Assembly (NCBI RefSeq): GCF_003464595.1
Contig: NZ_QRZF01000008.1
Span: 174,089-238,088 of the forward strand
Length of the DNA: 64,000 nucleotides
From: Bacteroides intestinalis
Lineage (GTDB): Bacteria; Bacteroidota; Bacteroidia; Bacteroidales; Bacteroidaceae
Direction of reading: 5' to 3'
Below are positions 52,608 through 61,973 of the stretch, piece by piece; position 1 is the first letter of the stretch, and each line of letters opens with the position of its first letter. Under the pieces are notes generated by a model. That model was given only the letters and a program-made list of their open reading frames with translations, was not told the origin of the DNA and did no database searches. The position numbers and the translations under genes are program-made.

Positions 52608-52866
52608 ATGCTTGAAGAAACAGAAGAATCATGTGACCATGAGAATTTAGGTGAGTATATCAATCAATTCCGTCTTAATTTAGGAGTAAGTATCAAACAG
52701 CTTTGTGAAGACTGTCATATCAGTCGTCGCACCTATTACGAGAGTTCGGGATGGCAAAGATATTAAGCTGAGTTTTTATGTTCGCATCTTCAGTGCTTTT
52801 CATGAGTATGCTACGGAAGAGGAGTTCGGGGAGATGTGGAAAGAAGTTGCTGCGTTGCTGTTTTGA
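52608..52866 (+). pseudogene. Small HTH (XRE-like) regulator with a one-base frameshift
   Basis: The ATG at 52608 opens a frame encoding an HTH protein: NLGEYINQFRLNLGVSIKQLCEDCHISRRTYYES, with a Cro/CI-like HTH (SIKQLCEDCHISRRTYY). It ends early at TAA 52764-52766. The next frame continues as RDGKDIKLSFYVRIFSAFHEYATEEEFGEMWKEVAALL to TGA 52864-52866. Deleting one T at 52745-52746 joins the two to an 85-aa protein. The start of the second half (GRDGKDIKLS) fits directly after YES, so the lesion is a simple insertion. It lies beside the 22-bp palindrome, its likely binding site. Confidence 0.7.
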
Positions 52867-52998
52867 GTTGTAGATGATAAAACTCTGTGAACAAAGAACT
52901 GAGAAGTAAGCACTTAAATTAAGATTCAAAATGATAATTGTTTGTAACTACTTCGATGTTGGATGGAGAATACTGGAAGAATTGAATAATAGTAGAAA

Positions 52999-54507
52999 AT
53001 GGAATCGAGTAATAAACGAATAGCAAAAAATACGATATTTTTGTACGTACGTATGTTGCTTTCCACGTGCATCTCCTTATACACTTCACGTGTGATATTG
53101 AATACATTGGGAGTGGATGACTTTGGAATATATAATGTTGTCGGTGGGGTTGTGGCAATGTTTTCATTTCTAAATGCATCAATGAGTAGTGCTACATCAC
53201 GTTTTTTGTCTTTCGAGATAGGTAGAGAAGATTTTGTTCGGTTGCATAAAGTCTTTTCTTCGGCATTCACGGTACATTTGCTGATTGCATTATGTGTATT
53301 CGTATTGGGAGAAACGATAGGGCTATGGTTTTTACAACACAAACTGGTGCTTCCAGCAGATAGAATGTTTGCCGCGAATGTTATTTATCAGGTGACTATA
53401 TTAATGGGTATGCTGAATGTCATTCAAGTTCCGTCTGTAGCGTTGATTATGTCCAATGAACGGATGAATGTATATGCTTTCGTTGAGATACTGAATGTTT
53501 GCCTTAAACTTCTTGTAGTTTTTCTGCTACTAATTATTCCTGCTGATAAATTGATTGTTTATGGGTTGTTACAATTATTGGTAGCTATATTAGTTTTTAT
53601 GATTTATGTCATTTATAGCAGACGTACATGGAGAGAATGCCGTTTTAAACTTTTTTGGAATAAGAAGTTTCTAAAGCCTATTTTTTCTTTTTCCGGTTGG
53701 GATTTATATGGTAATTTTAGTACGTTAGTACGTACACAGGGAGTGAGTATTCTACTGAATATATTCTTTGGAACAGTGCTTAATGCAGCCAGTGGAATTG
53801 CCACACAGGTACAAGGCGCGGTCGGTGCTTTTGCCGGAAATGTATTGATGGCTGTTCGTCCGCAAATAATAAAGAATTATGCAATTTCAGACTATACACG
53901 GATGTGTTTTCTGATAGAAAAGACTTCTATATTTACTACTATATTGTTATTGCTATTTACCATTCCACTATTGGTCGAAACAGAATATGTATTATCTCTG
54001 TGGTTAGGGATAGTTCCCGCTTATACAGTTGTGTTGTGCCGCTATGTATTACTTTTTAATCTTTTTGCTAATCTTTCTTCTGTAATCGTTACAGGAATAC
54101 ATGCTACAGGACGAATTAAGCGTCCTTCTATTATAAACGGGACACTTTATTTGTTGGTGTTGCCATTTTCTTATGTGGCATATCATTGGGGGCAAGAACC
54201 GCAAATTGCTTTTGCATTTAATGTGATTGCTGTTTTCTGTGGAATGCTTTTTAATATGTGGACATTACACTTGTATGTTCCCAATTTTCGGTTTGTGGCA
54301 TATTTTCGAGGTGTGTTAGTGAAAGGGATGCTCATAGCCTTTGTAACTTATAGTTCTTCTTATTGGTTGATATTACAATTGGAAAGAGGCTTTATTAGAT
54401 TGGTTGTTATTACTTTATTTTCATCTTTTTGCCTTCTATTATTTACATATTTTTTTGTACTGAGTAATGAGGAAAAAGCAAAAGTGAAATTAAATATAAA
54501 TATTTGA
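52999..54507 (+). CDS. Wzx-type polysaccharide flippase
   Basis: A 502-aa inner-membrane protein with about 12-14 hydrophobic helices that flips lipid-linked repeat units outward. It starts with IAKNTIFLYVRMLLSTCISLYTSRVILNTLGVDDFGIYNVVGGVV, the typical N-terminus of the MATE/Wzx polysaccharide transporters in Bacteroides. It is the first capsule gene in this strand direction, with a 132-bp gap behind it and the next gene overlapping its stop (TGATG). No promoter is evident in the gap, so it may rely on the upstream capsule promoter. Confidence 0.92.
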   Translation: MESSNKRIAKNTIFLYVRMLLSTCISLYTSRVILNTLGVDDFGIYNVVGGVVAMFSFLNASMSSATSRFLSFEIGREDFVRLHKVFSSAFTVHLLIALCVFVLGETIGLWFLQHKLVLPADRMFAANVIYQVTILMGMLNVIQVPSVALIMSNERMNVYAFVEILNVCLKLLVVFLLLIIPADKLIVYGLLQLLVAILVFMIYVIYSRRTWRECRFKLFWNKKFLKPIFSFSGWDLYGNFSTLVRTQGVSILLNIFFGTVLNAASGIATQVQGAVGAFAGNVLMAVRPQIIKNYAISDYTRMCFLIEKTSIFTTILLLLFTIPLLVETEYVLSLWLGIVPAYTVVLCRYVLLFNLFANLSSVIVTGIHATGRIKRPSIINGTLYLLVLPFSYVAYHWGQEPQIAFAFNVIAVFCGMLFNMWTLHLYVPNFRFVAYFRGVLVKGMLIAFVTYSSSYWLILQLERGFIRLVVITLFSSFCLLLFTYFFVLSNEEKAKVKLNINI

Positions 54508-55508
54508 TGGAGAATAAAGGTTTAGTAAGTGTAATAGTACCATGTTATAATATGGGAAAAGTTCTTTTTAGGCTTATTGATTCTATTTTGGAACAAACAT
54601 ATAAAAAGATAGAATTGATAACTATTGATGATGGATCTACTGATAATACAAGAGAAGTTATATTGTCATACGATCGATTACTAAAAAATGCAGGAATTAG
54701 CTTGAAGTATGTATATCAAGAAAATCAAGGTTTGGGAGGTGCAGTTAACACTGGATTGAAATATTTTACAGGAGAATACCTGTGTTGGCCGGACGCTGAT
54801 GATTTTCTGGCCAAAGATTCGATTAAAATACGAAAAGAATTTTTGGATTCTCATCCTGATTATAATTTAGTGCGTTCAGATGCATATTTATTTGATGAAC
54901 ATAATTTAGAATCTCCTAAAGGGTATATAACTGGGAAAAAAAGAAATCGTTTTCGGGAATGTGGTCTATTTGAAGATTATATATTAGAAAAAGATATAAT
55001 TTTTTGTCCGGGATGTCATATGGTTAGATCTTCCGCTTTTTTGAATGTTAATCCTCAGCGTGAAATATATCCTGCAAAGAGAGGACAGAATTATCAAATG
55101 TTATTACCGCTATTGTATGAATGCAAATTTGCATTTATAGATTTGCCACTCTATAATTATGTTATATATAAAAATAGTATGTCTCGAGGAGATGATACAT
55201 TTGAAAAATGTATCATTCGTTGTGATGGCATAAAAGAAATCCTATTCGAAACATTGAATAGGATTTCGATGCCGATAGAAAAAAGGCGGGAATATTACCA
55301 AATGGTTCAAGATAAATATTTGCATATAAAATGTGACTTGGCATTTCATTATAACTTGAAAAATGAATTCTATTTATATTTCTTTTTGTTAAAAAGAAGA
55401 GGTGTTATAAATATGACTGAGGTATTGAAAAGGTATATAATCAATATACCTATATTGATTAAACCTGTTTACTTTATGAAAAAAGCTATACGCAATGTTG
55501 GATATTAA
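54507..55508 (+). CDS. Glycosyltransferase family 2
   Basis: A 333-aa GT2 enzyme from the ATG at 54507, which overlaps the flippase stop by one base. The GT-A fold signatures are VSVIVPCYNMGKVLFRLIDSILEQTYKKIELITIDDGSTDNT (first Asp), NTGLKYFTGEYLCWPDADD (DXD-like ADD) and YPAKRGQNYQMLLPLL further on. It adds a sugar to the capsule repeat unit; the donor is not known. The next gene starts within its last 14 bp. Confidence 0.92.
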   Translation: MENKGLVSVIVPCYNMGKVLFRLIDSILEQTYKKIELITIDDGSTDNTREVILSYDRLLKNAGISLKYVYQENQGLGGAVNTGLKYFTGEYLCWPDADDFLAKDSIKIRKEFLDSHPDYNLVRSDAYLFDEHNLESPKGYITGKKRNRFRECGLFEDYILEKDIIFCPGCHMVRSSAFLNVNPQREIYPAKRGQNYQMLLPLLYECKFAFIDLPLYNYVIYKNSMSRGDDTFEKCIIRCDGIKEILFETLNRISMPIEKRREYYQMVQDKYLHIKCDLAFHYNLKNEFYLYFFLLKRRGVINMTEVLKRYIINIPILIKPVYFMKKAIRNVGY

Positions 55509-56667
55509 GATAAAGAGTGACTGTTGCGGATGCTCTGCCTGTATTCAAATATGTCCTAAGCAGTGTATTTCTATGAATGAGGATAATGAAGGGTTTCTTT
55601 ATCCTGAAATAGAAAAGGATATCTGTATTAATTGTGGGTTATGTGAGAAGGTTTGTCCGGAGCTTTATCCTGGAATTATGCGTAAGCCGTTAAAAGTATT
55701 TGCAATAAAGAACAAAGATGAAGTAATCCGTAAAAAAAGTTCTTCCGGTGGCATTTTTACAGTGTTGGCAGAAACTGTAATAAGGGAAGGCGGTGTAGTT
55801 TTCGGTGCAAAATTCAATGAGAATTGGGAAGTAGTGCATGATTATACGGTTACAAAAGACGGACTGGCTGCTTTTAGGGGGTCAAAGTATGTGCAAAGTA
55901 GAATGGGGGATTGCTTCAGTAAAGCGAAATCATTCTTGGATCAGGGAAAAAAAGTTTTGTTTTCAGGTACTCCATGCCAGATAGCAGGGTTGAAACGTTT
56001 CTTACGGAAGGAATATAATAATCTTCTTACTGTTGATTTTATCTGTCATGGTGTTCCTAGTCCGAAGGTTTGGCGAATGTATCTGGATGAAACGGTTGTA
56101 CGTCAGTGTGAAAAAAAAGCTTTTATAGAGGAGGTTTTGTTTAGAGATAAACGTTTAGGCTGGAAAAAATTCAGTGTTTCTTTGCTCTTCTCTACAACTA
56201 TCGGAAATGGATCAAAAAACTCTGTTTTAGTTTCTGAACCATTTACTGAGAACCTGTTTATGCGTGGCTTTTTGTACGATGTGTATTTGCGACCATCGTG
56301 TTATCAATGTCCGACCAAATGCTTAAGAAGTGGTAGTGAGGTGATGATTGGTGATTTATGGGGTATGAATGAAATACTGCCACAACTAGATGATGATAAA
56401 GGATATAGTGTACTAATGTTGAATAATACTGATAAATTATTTCCATTCATATTGCAAGATGTAGAGTATAGTGAGTTGAATTATAATGATGTGTTTCGTT
56501 ATAATCCGTCGATTGAAATATCGTCGAAACCACATCCTAATAGAAGTTACTTCTTTGAGCATTTTGATAATGGGCAAAGTCTATATGTTATTATTAATCG
56601 AACATTGCGCAAGGGAAGATATATGAGGTTCGTTAAACGGTTGGTTCGAAAAATAATACATTTATGA
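55495..56667 (+). CDS. Coenzyme F420 hydrogenase/dehydrogenase beta-like Fe-S protein
   Basis: A 390-aa protein with an N-terminal 2[4Fe-4S] ferredoxin domain (CCGCSACIQICPKQC and CINCGLCEKVCP, about 8-60). The FrhB/FdhB-like region follows: SSGGIFTVLAE, FRGSKYVQSRMGDCF, VLFSGTPCQIAGLKRFL and FICHGVPSPKVW. Such proteins recur in Bacteroides capsule loci beside polysaccharide pyruvyl transferases, as here (4-bp overlap with the next gene). Bacteroides do not make F420, so the hydride carrier is probably a flavin; what it reduces on the sugar is unknown. Confidence 0.9.
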   Translation: MLDIKIKSDCCGCSACIQICPKQCISMNEDNEGFLYPEIEKDICINCGLCEKVCPELYPGIMRKPLKVFAIKNKDEVIRKKSSSGGIFTVLAETVIREGGVVFGAKFNENWEVVHDYTVTKDGLAAFRGSKYVQSRMGDCFSKAKSFLDQGKKVLFSGTPCQIAGLKRFLRKEYNNLLTVDFICHGVPSPKVWRMYLDETVVRQCEKKAFIEEVLFRDKRLGWKKFSVSLLFSTTIGNGSKNSVLVSEPFTENLFMRGFLYDVYLRPSCYQCPTKCLRSGSEVMIGDLWGMNEILPQLDDDKGYSVLMLNNTDKLFPFILQDVEYSELNYNDVFRYNPSIEISSKPHPNRSYFFEHFDNGQSLYVIINRTLRKGRYMRFVKRLVRKIIHL

Positions 56668-57761
56668 CAAAGAGAATTGGAATATTGACATTGCCCATAG
56701 GTGCAAATGTAGGTGGAGTGTTGCAGGCTTTTGCCTTGAATTTTATACTGATTGGTATGGGGTATGATGTAGAAACACTGAAAAATTATTCAGACCGTCA
56801 ACTTTCAAAACGCATACTCTGCCTGTATCGTATTTTTGTGGAGTATTATCAACGCAGGTTTATTCGCCGGTATATTCGTCGCAGCAAAATTGTAATACGC
56901 GATGAGGCAGGATTTGAAAAGATAGGTAAACTTTATGATGCATTGATTACGGGTAGTGACCAAGTGTGGCGCGAGGAATGTACTGGTTCTTATTATTACT
57001 ATTACTATTTAGCACTTGCTAAAGATTGCTTAGTAAAAAAAATTGCATATGCAGCATCTTTTGGCATCGGACCGGACGAATGGCAAGCTGATAATGAGCG
57101 TGTAGAAAAATTGCGTCGATTAGTTTTACATTTTACTGGCGTTTCTGTACGTGAAGATTCTGGTATAGATATTTGTCGGCGTTTCTACGACGGGAAAGTA
57201 CTTCATGTACTTGATCCTACGATGTTGCTCTCCAAAGACACATACCTGTTGCTTTGTAGCAAGATATTAAAGAATTTGAAAGTGATAAAACCTCATCTCT
57301 TCGCTTATATTCTTGACGATACGGCAGATAAATGGCGTATTATTAGAAATTGTGCAGATACTGCTTCACTTGGTATTACTGCATATACTGAACGCAAGAA
57401 AATTAAGAACTTATTTTTGCTGAAAGATTTGCATATTGCTCATTATATGTTTCCATCTGTAGAACAATGGCTTGCCAATTTTGCAATAGCTGATTTTATA
57501 GTTACAGATAGTTTTCATGGAACGGTGTTTTCTATTCTTTTTAATAAGCAGTTTATTGTGGTTGCTAATAAGGATAGAGGGCAGGCACGTTTTGATTCTT
57601 TATTGCGGATGTTTGGACTTCAAGACCGTTTAGTGCATGATTATGAAGATTATGTACAGTGTAAATGGGAGACAATAAACTACAGTGTTGTGAATGAGAT
57701 ATTGGAGCAGGAAAGGAAAAAGTCCTTGGCGTTTTTAAAAGAATGTTTGAGAGATGAATAA
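56664..57761 (+). CDS. Polysaccharide pyruvyl transferase family protein
   Basis: A 365-aa member of the pyruvyl transferase family (PF04230), which adds pyruvate ketals from PEP to sugars of exopolysaccharides. Key parts are GILTLPIGANVGGVLQAFAL, LYDALITGSDQVWREE, IAYAASFGIGPDEWQ and VTDSFHGTVFSILFNKQF (conserved His region). It is 4 bp overlapped with the Fe-S gene upstream and 8 bp with the GT4 gene downstream. The acceptor sugar cannot be read. Confidence 0.92.
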   Translation: MTKRIGILTLPIGANVGGVLQAFALNFILIGMGYDVETLKNYSDRQLSKRILCLYRIFVEYYQRRFIRRYIRRSKIVIRDEAGFEKIGKLYDALITGSDQVWREECTGSYYYYYYLALAKDCLVKKIAYAASFGIGPDEWQADNERVEKLRRLVLHFTGVSVREDSGIDICRRFYDGKVLHVLDPTMLLSKDTYLLLCSKILKNLKVIKPHLFAYILDDTADKWRIIRNCADTASLGITAYTERKKIKNLFLLKDLHIAHYMFPSVEQWLANFAIADFIVTDSFHGTVFSILFNKQFIVVANKDRGQARFDSLLRMFGLQDRLVHDYEDYVQCKWETINYSVVNEILEQERKKSLAFLKECLRDE

Positions 57762-58899
57762 TTGTACGTTGCTATATGGTAGGTTGCTCCCTATAGAGTT
57801 GGAGAAGGATGTTGTATTGGTTCCCTATTATTTGGGAAGGGGGCTTGGGTATAGAATCGATATAGTCTGTAATCTGAGTAAGGAGACCTCTTTGTTGATA
57901 AAGAGTATAGATAAAGTAGAGAATAGGGTGTCTTTTGTTCATAGAAAGATGGGGGTGGATGCTTTTTCTATTCTTTGTGCTCATGTGGCATATTTGCTAA
58001 AACATGCTCAGCATATAGATGTTTTGATGTGCTTTCATTTAAAGGCCACCACGATTCTGAAGGTATTACTATATAAAATGTTGAATAGTAGTGGTAAGGC
58101 TTATGTTAAGCTTGATACAAATGGGGGACGAGAGTTTGCAATAGATAGATATAAAAATCCGTTGCATAGATGGATGCGTAAATGCTTGTATCTAAAATTA
58201 ATCACTAAAGTGGACATTCTATCTTGCGAAACCAGTATAGCATATAAAACGCTTTGTGCTGATTTCATTTTTGGTAGTCAGTTGAAAAATAAATTGATAC
58301 TTATGCCTAATGGATTTGATGAAGAGAAATTGCAACTTGCAGGTGTTGCCGAATGGAGTTATACTGAGAAAGAGAAGTTGATAATTACAGTAGGGCGTTT
58401 AGGCTCTCTTCCGAAAAATACAGAAATGTTTTTGCGGGCTTTATCTAAAGTAAATTTGAAGGGATGGAAAGTAGCTCTGATTGGGCCTGTGGAAGATAGT
58501 CTAAAGCCACTGATTACAACATTCTTTAAACAATATCCAGATAAAGCTGTAAGTGTAGAGTTTACAGGGGCTATATACGATAAGAAAACACTTTGGGAAT
58601 ATTATAACCGGGCACGTGTTTTTGTTTTTACTTCGCGTTGGGAAAGCTATGGACTGGTGCTGAATGAAGCCAAACGCTTCAGAAACTATATAATTTCTAC
58701 TGATGTTGGTGCTGCCAATGACCTTTTAGAGAATGGGCGCTATGGAACTCTTGTAGGACAAGATGATGCTGAAGCATTGGCATTACAATTACAAAAGATA
58801 GTAGATGGAGATATTAATATTGATGTTTATGAGAACTATACTCCTGATGAGATGAGCTATAAATATCAGGTAGATACTCTTTTGAAGTATTTAAGCTGA
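57754..58899 (+). CDS. Glycosyltransferase family 4
   Basis: A 381-aa GT-B enzyme. The C-terminal half carries the GT4 signatures: LIITVGRLGSLPKNTEMFLRAL, WKVALIGPV, VEFTGAIYDKKTLWEYYNRARVFVFTSRWESYGLVLNEAKRF (E-x7-E-like motif) and VGAANDLLENGRYGTLV. The N-terminal half is less conserved, as expected for acceptor binding. The gene overlaps the pyruvyl transferase gene and is followed by 148 bp without a gene (58900-59047), which holds only AT-rich DNA. Confidence 0.9.
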   Translation: MNNCTLLYGRLLPIELEKDVVLVPYYLGRGLGYRIDIVCNLSKETSLLIKSIDKVENRVSFVHRKMGVDAFSILCAHVAYLLKHAQHIDVLMCFHLKATTILKVLLYKMLNSSGKAYVKLDTNGGREFAIDRYKNPLHRWMRKCLYLKLITKVDILSCETSIAYKTLCADFIFGSQLKNKLILMPNGFDEEKLQLAGVAEWSYTEKEKLIITVGRLGSLPKNTEMFLRALSKVNLKGWKVALIGPVEDSLKPLITTFFKQYPDKAVSVEFTGAIYDKKTLWEYYNRARVFVFTSRWESYGLVLNEAKRFRNYIISTDVGAANDLLENGRYGTLVGQDDAEALALQLQKIVDGDINIDVYENYTPDEMSYKYQVDTLLKYLS

Positions 58900-59047
58900 A
58901 AAGGAACAATACTACTTGTAATTTTGAGGAAAATTCTGCTTCGTTGTTAAAGTTTTTTAGGGTATAGATATATATTGTTACAGTATTTACGTGTTATGAT
59001 GAGTATGAGGCAAATATATACAGTTTTTTAGATATGGATCTTTTTTG

Positions 59048-60154
59048 ATGAATTTTGTTTTAATATTTCTTATTTCTTTATTCTTCCTTTACCGTTCTTT
59101 TAAGATCGCATCATTACATAGACAACGATTGTATGTGATAGGATACCTTTTTTTGATGTGTTGCGTCATCGGTATTCGTGGTCCGGGCGATACTCCTGAT
59201 ACTGCAGGCTATTTGGAATTTTATAGTGAGATAGAGCCAGGAGTATGGAGTCGCTTTTCGTGGTATGGTTTTGAACCCGGTTTCCAGTTTCTTACTCACA
59301 TAGTGAAAATCTTCGTGGGTTATAACACTTTTGTATACCTGTTTCTTGTTGCAGCAATTATAAGTGTATTCGTATGTGATGCTACACGACGGATATTGTG
59401 CTGTACGGTTTATAATGAGAAAACAGGTATTGTAAAACAACCATTATTATTTGCTCTTGTTGTTTTTTATGCTTACTATGGGCTGTTTTACAGTGCAATT
59501 GCGATAAGAGCTGGTCTTGCTTTATCTATATGTTTAGAGATATTGTCTATTCTTTGTTTGCCAAGACAGAAGGTGAAGAAAAGACTATGCGTAGGTCTAT
59601 TATTTTTATTGGCTTGGTCTTTTCATACGTCGATAATTATTCTGATTCCTATTCTTCTGATATTTTGTTTGATGAAGAGTTTGTCGAAAATGTCTTATAT
59701 GTTGTTACTGACACTTTCTGCACTGATTTTTTTCTCACGGATAAATTTGTTGCTTATAGAATGGCTGGGCGATGCAATACTTTTACTTATAACTACCGGT
59801 AATGCTGCTATGGCGAAGTTCTCGCTTTATACGGAAGTGTTACTTGAACGGGAAAGTGGTCTTTCTTTTAAATATATATTTCAGTTGTTTTCTGGTTTCA
59901 TGTTTCTGTTTGGGGATTTGAATGATCGGAAATATATCCAATTTTTGAATGTATATATGGTAGGAGTACTATTAGGTAGTGTATTGGCACCTATTGCAAT
60001 GGCATATCGAATACTTGACTTCTTCTACATCATTACATTTGTATTGTATGTTCAACTATTTATGCATCTGAAATTTCATTATAATCTATTCTACATAGCT
60101 TGTGGAATTACTGTTTATCAAATAGTATTAATATATCGTGTAATTTATGCTTGA
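59048..60154 (+). CDS. EpsG family / Wzy-type capsule polymerase
   Basis: A 368-aa integral membrane protein from the ATG at 59048 with about ten hydrophobic helices. The pattern GPGDTPDTAGYLEFYSEI...FEPGFQFLTHIVKIF early on is typical of EpsG proteins (D-x-x-x-Y...GF). It would link flipped repeat units into the polymer, the Wzy role, and no other polymerase candidate lies in the visible part of the locus. It overlaps the next GT2 gene by 8 bp. Confidence 0.85.
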   Translation: MNFVLIFLISLFFLYRSFKIASLHRQRLYVIGYLFLMCCVIGIRGPGDTPDTAGYLEFYSEIEPGVWSRFSWYGFEPGFQFLTHIVKIFVGYNTFVYLFLVAAIISVFVCDATRRILCCTVYNEKTGIVKQPLLFALVVFYAYYGLFYSAIAIRAGLALSICLEILSILCLPRQKVKKRLCVGLLFLLAWSFHTSIIILIPILLIFCLMKSLSKMSYMLLLTLSALIFFSRINLLLIEWLGDAILLLITTGNAAMAKFSLYTEVLLERESGLSFKYIFQLFSGFMFLFGDLNDRKYIQFLNVYMVGVLLGSVLAPIAMAYRILDFFYIITFVLYVQLFMHLKFHYNLFYIACGITVYQIVLIYRVIYA

Positions 60155-61031
60155 TGGTAAAGTTAAAAAGCTATCTATAGTGATAGTAACTTATAACTCG
60201 GGTGCATTAATAGAGGGATGTCTAAATTCCATTTTTATCCATAATGATATTGATACAGCTCTTGAAGTGATTGTTGTGGATAATGATAGTGCTGATTATG
60301 CTACTACGTTTGCCTCTATTGAAAAAAAATATGGAGAATCTGTTACATTGATAAGGAATGTCGAAAACGGGGGGTATGGGCAAGGAAATAATATTGGCAT
60401 TAAGGCTGCCAGTGCTCCGATAGTCTTGATTATGAATCCAGATGTAACATTATTTGCGCCTGTATTTCGAAAAGCCCTTTTACAGTTTAGGGATATAAAA
60501 TTGGGAATATTGGGAATGCAGCAATATGAGAAGGTAGGTATGCGTCGTCAGTCATTCTTGCCATTGCATCCATCTATTATCGGGTTATTGCTATATAAAC
60601 TATATACTTGGTGTCATTGTTACTCATCTCGTTTTTTTTGTATACATGGCTCTTGTTTCTTTATTCGCAAGGAAGCTATGGAAAATATTGGTGGTTTTGA
60701 TGAAAATATATTTTTATATAATGAGGAGATGGATATACATTACCGTTTGCTTCAACAGAAAAAATATATTATAAAGTATGACAAAACGCTTTCTTATATT
60801 CATCCCATGCATAATAGGAAAGAGAATTTGAAGGAGTTGAAACAGCGTTTTTCCACTTATATGTATGTGTGTAAAAAAATGTCTCTTAGCAGTCGTACTA
60901 TGATATGTAAATATATTAATCTGTATAGGCTTTATTTGTTTCGTTCATTCTTGAAACATGATACAGATATTTGTAATACTTATTCTACTTTTATTCTTTA
61001 TCTTTTACGACAAAAAAAATTACAATCGTGA
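60147..61031 (+). CDS. Glycosyltransferase family 2 (rhamnosyltransferase-like)
   Basis: A 294-aa GT2 enzyme. GT-A signs are LSIVIVTYNSGALIEGCLNSIF, VIVVDNDSADYATTF, NGGYGQGNNIGIKAASAPIVLIMNPDV (DxD-like NPDV) and RKEAMENIGGFDENIFLYNEEMDIHYRLLQQKK. The N-P-D and FLYNEEMD motifs resemble rhamnosyltransferase-type GT2 proteins. It overlaps its neighbours by 8 and 4 bp. Confidence 0.9.
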   Translation: MLDGKVKKLSIVIVTYNSGALIEGCLNSIFIHNDIDTALEVIVVDNDSADYATTFASIEKKYGESVTLIRNVENGGYGQGNNIGIKAASAPIVLIMNPDVTLFAPVFRKALLQFRDIKLGILGMQQYEKVGMRRQSFLPLHPSIIGLLLYKLYTWCHCYSSRFFCIHGSCFFIRKEAMENIGGFDENIFLYNEEMDIHYRLLQQKKYIIKYDKTLSYIHPMHNRKENLKELKQRFSTYMYVCKKMSLSSRTMICKYINLYRLYLFRSFLKHDTDICNTYSTFILYLLRQKKLQS

Positions 61032-61837
61032 AGAAAATCTCTGTTATTATCCCTACTTATTCTCCTTCTGATTATATTCAGGAATGTTTGAATTCCATTG
61101 CTTGTCAGACTTTGGAATATGTAGCCTTTGAAGTAATAATCATCTTAAATGGACCCAGAGATCCATATTGGAAGTATCTGGACGATTTGCTAAAAACATA
61201 TACTTTTTGTAGTAGATTATTGTATACGGATATTCTTGGAGTCTCTAATGCGAGAAATATAGGTTTGAAACATGCAAGAGGTGAATATATTGCTTTTGTT
61301 GACGATGATGATTATATTTCAGATCGTTATTTACAAGGGTTGTATGAGTGCTCATCGCCTGATGCTATGGTGGTTTGCAATGTGCATTCTTTTGGTGGCT
61401 CTTCGGGAAGAAAGTTTTTTCTGGATCATTGGATGGAAAATGTATATTTGTGCGAAACTTCTGATTTCCATCAGTATAGATCTGTTTTGTCTGTCCCATG
61501 GGCTAAACTGATACCATATTCTGCTATAGGAAATCATACTTTTGATGTCAGATTTGCTAATGGAGAAGATGCTTTATTTGTAACTTCTATAACAAATAAA
61601 ATAAGAATATTAAGATTTGCAGATATAGGAGCAATATATAGTGTTCGTATCAGACAAGGATCAGCTTCCCGCAAGAAGATTAATTTTTTTCTTTTGTGCA
61701 AGGATACGTTTCTTTTGTGCAAAGAATATATATATGTTTACCTTTCAGACCGTAGAAATTATTCTTTTCTTTTATTTTCATGCCGAATACCTGGAGTTTT
61801 TAAGAACTTTTTTGTTCTACTAAAAAATAGAATGTAA
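61028..61837 (+). CDS. Glycosyltransferase family 2
   Basis: A 269-aa GT2 enzyme with a GTG start at 61028 overlapping the previous TGA (GTGA). Motifs are ISVIIPTYSPSDYIQECLNSIACQT, VSNARNIGLKHARGEYIAFVDDDDYISD (DxD as DDDD) and NGEDALFVTSI. It has no membrane segment and is shorter than its neighbours, close to the minimal GT-A fold. After its stop, 61838-61973 holds no gene. Confidence 0.9.
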   Translation: MKKISVIIPTYSPSDYIQECLNSIACQTLEYVAFEVIIILNGPRDPYWKYLDDLLKTYTFCSRLLYTDILGVSNARNIGLKHARGEYIAFVDDDDYISDRYLQGLYECSSPDAMVVCNVHSFGGSSGRKFFLDHWMENVYLCETSDFHQYRSVLSVPWAKLIPYSAIGNHTFDVRFANGEDALFVTSITNKIRILRFADIGAIYSVRIRQGSASRKKINFFLLCKDTFLLCKEYIYVYLSDRRNYSFLLFSCRIPGVFKNFFVLLKNRM

Positions 61838-61973
61838 AGTTTGTTGCGTGTTGAAAATATTAAAGATGTTATTTTGTTTTTTATGCAACTATATAGATTT
61901 GGGGAATCTGAGAAATAATATTAGGGGGAACTTTTCAATATGTTGATATTGACACTTTTTTACTGAATCTCAA

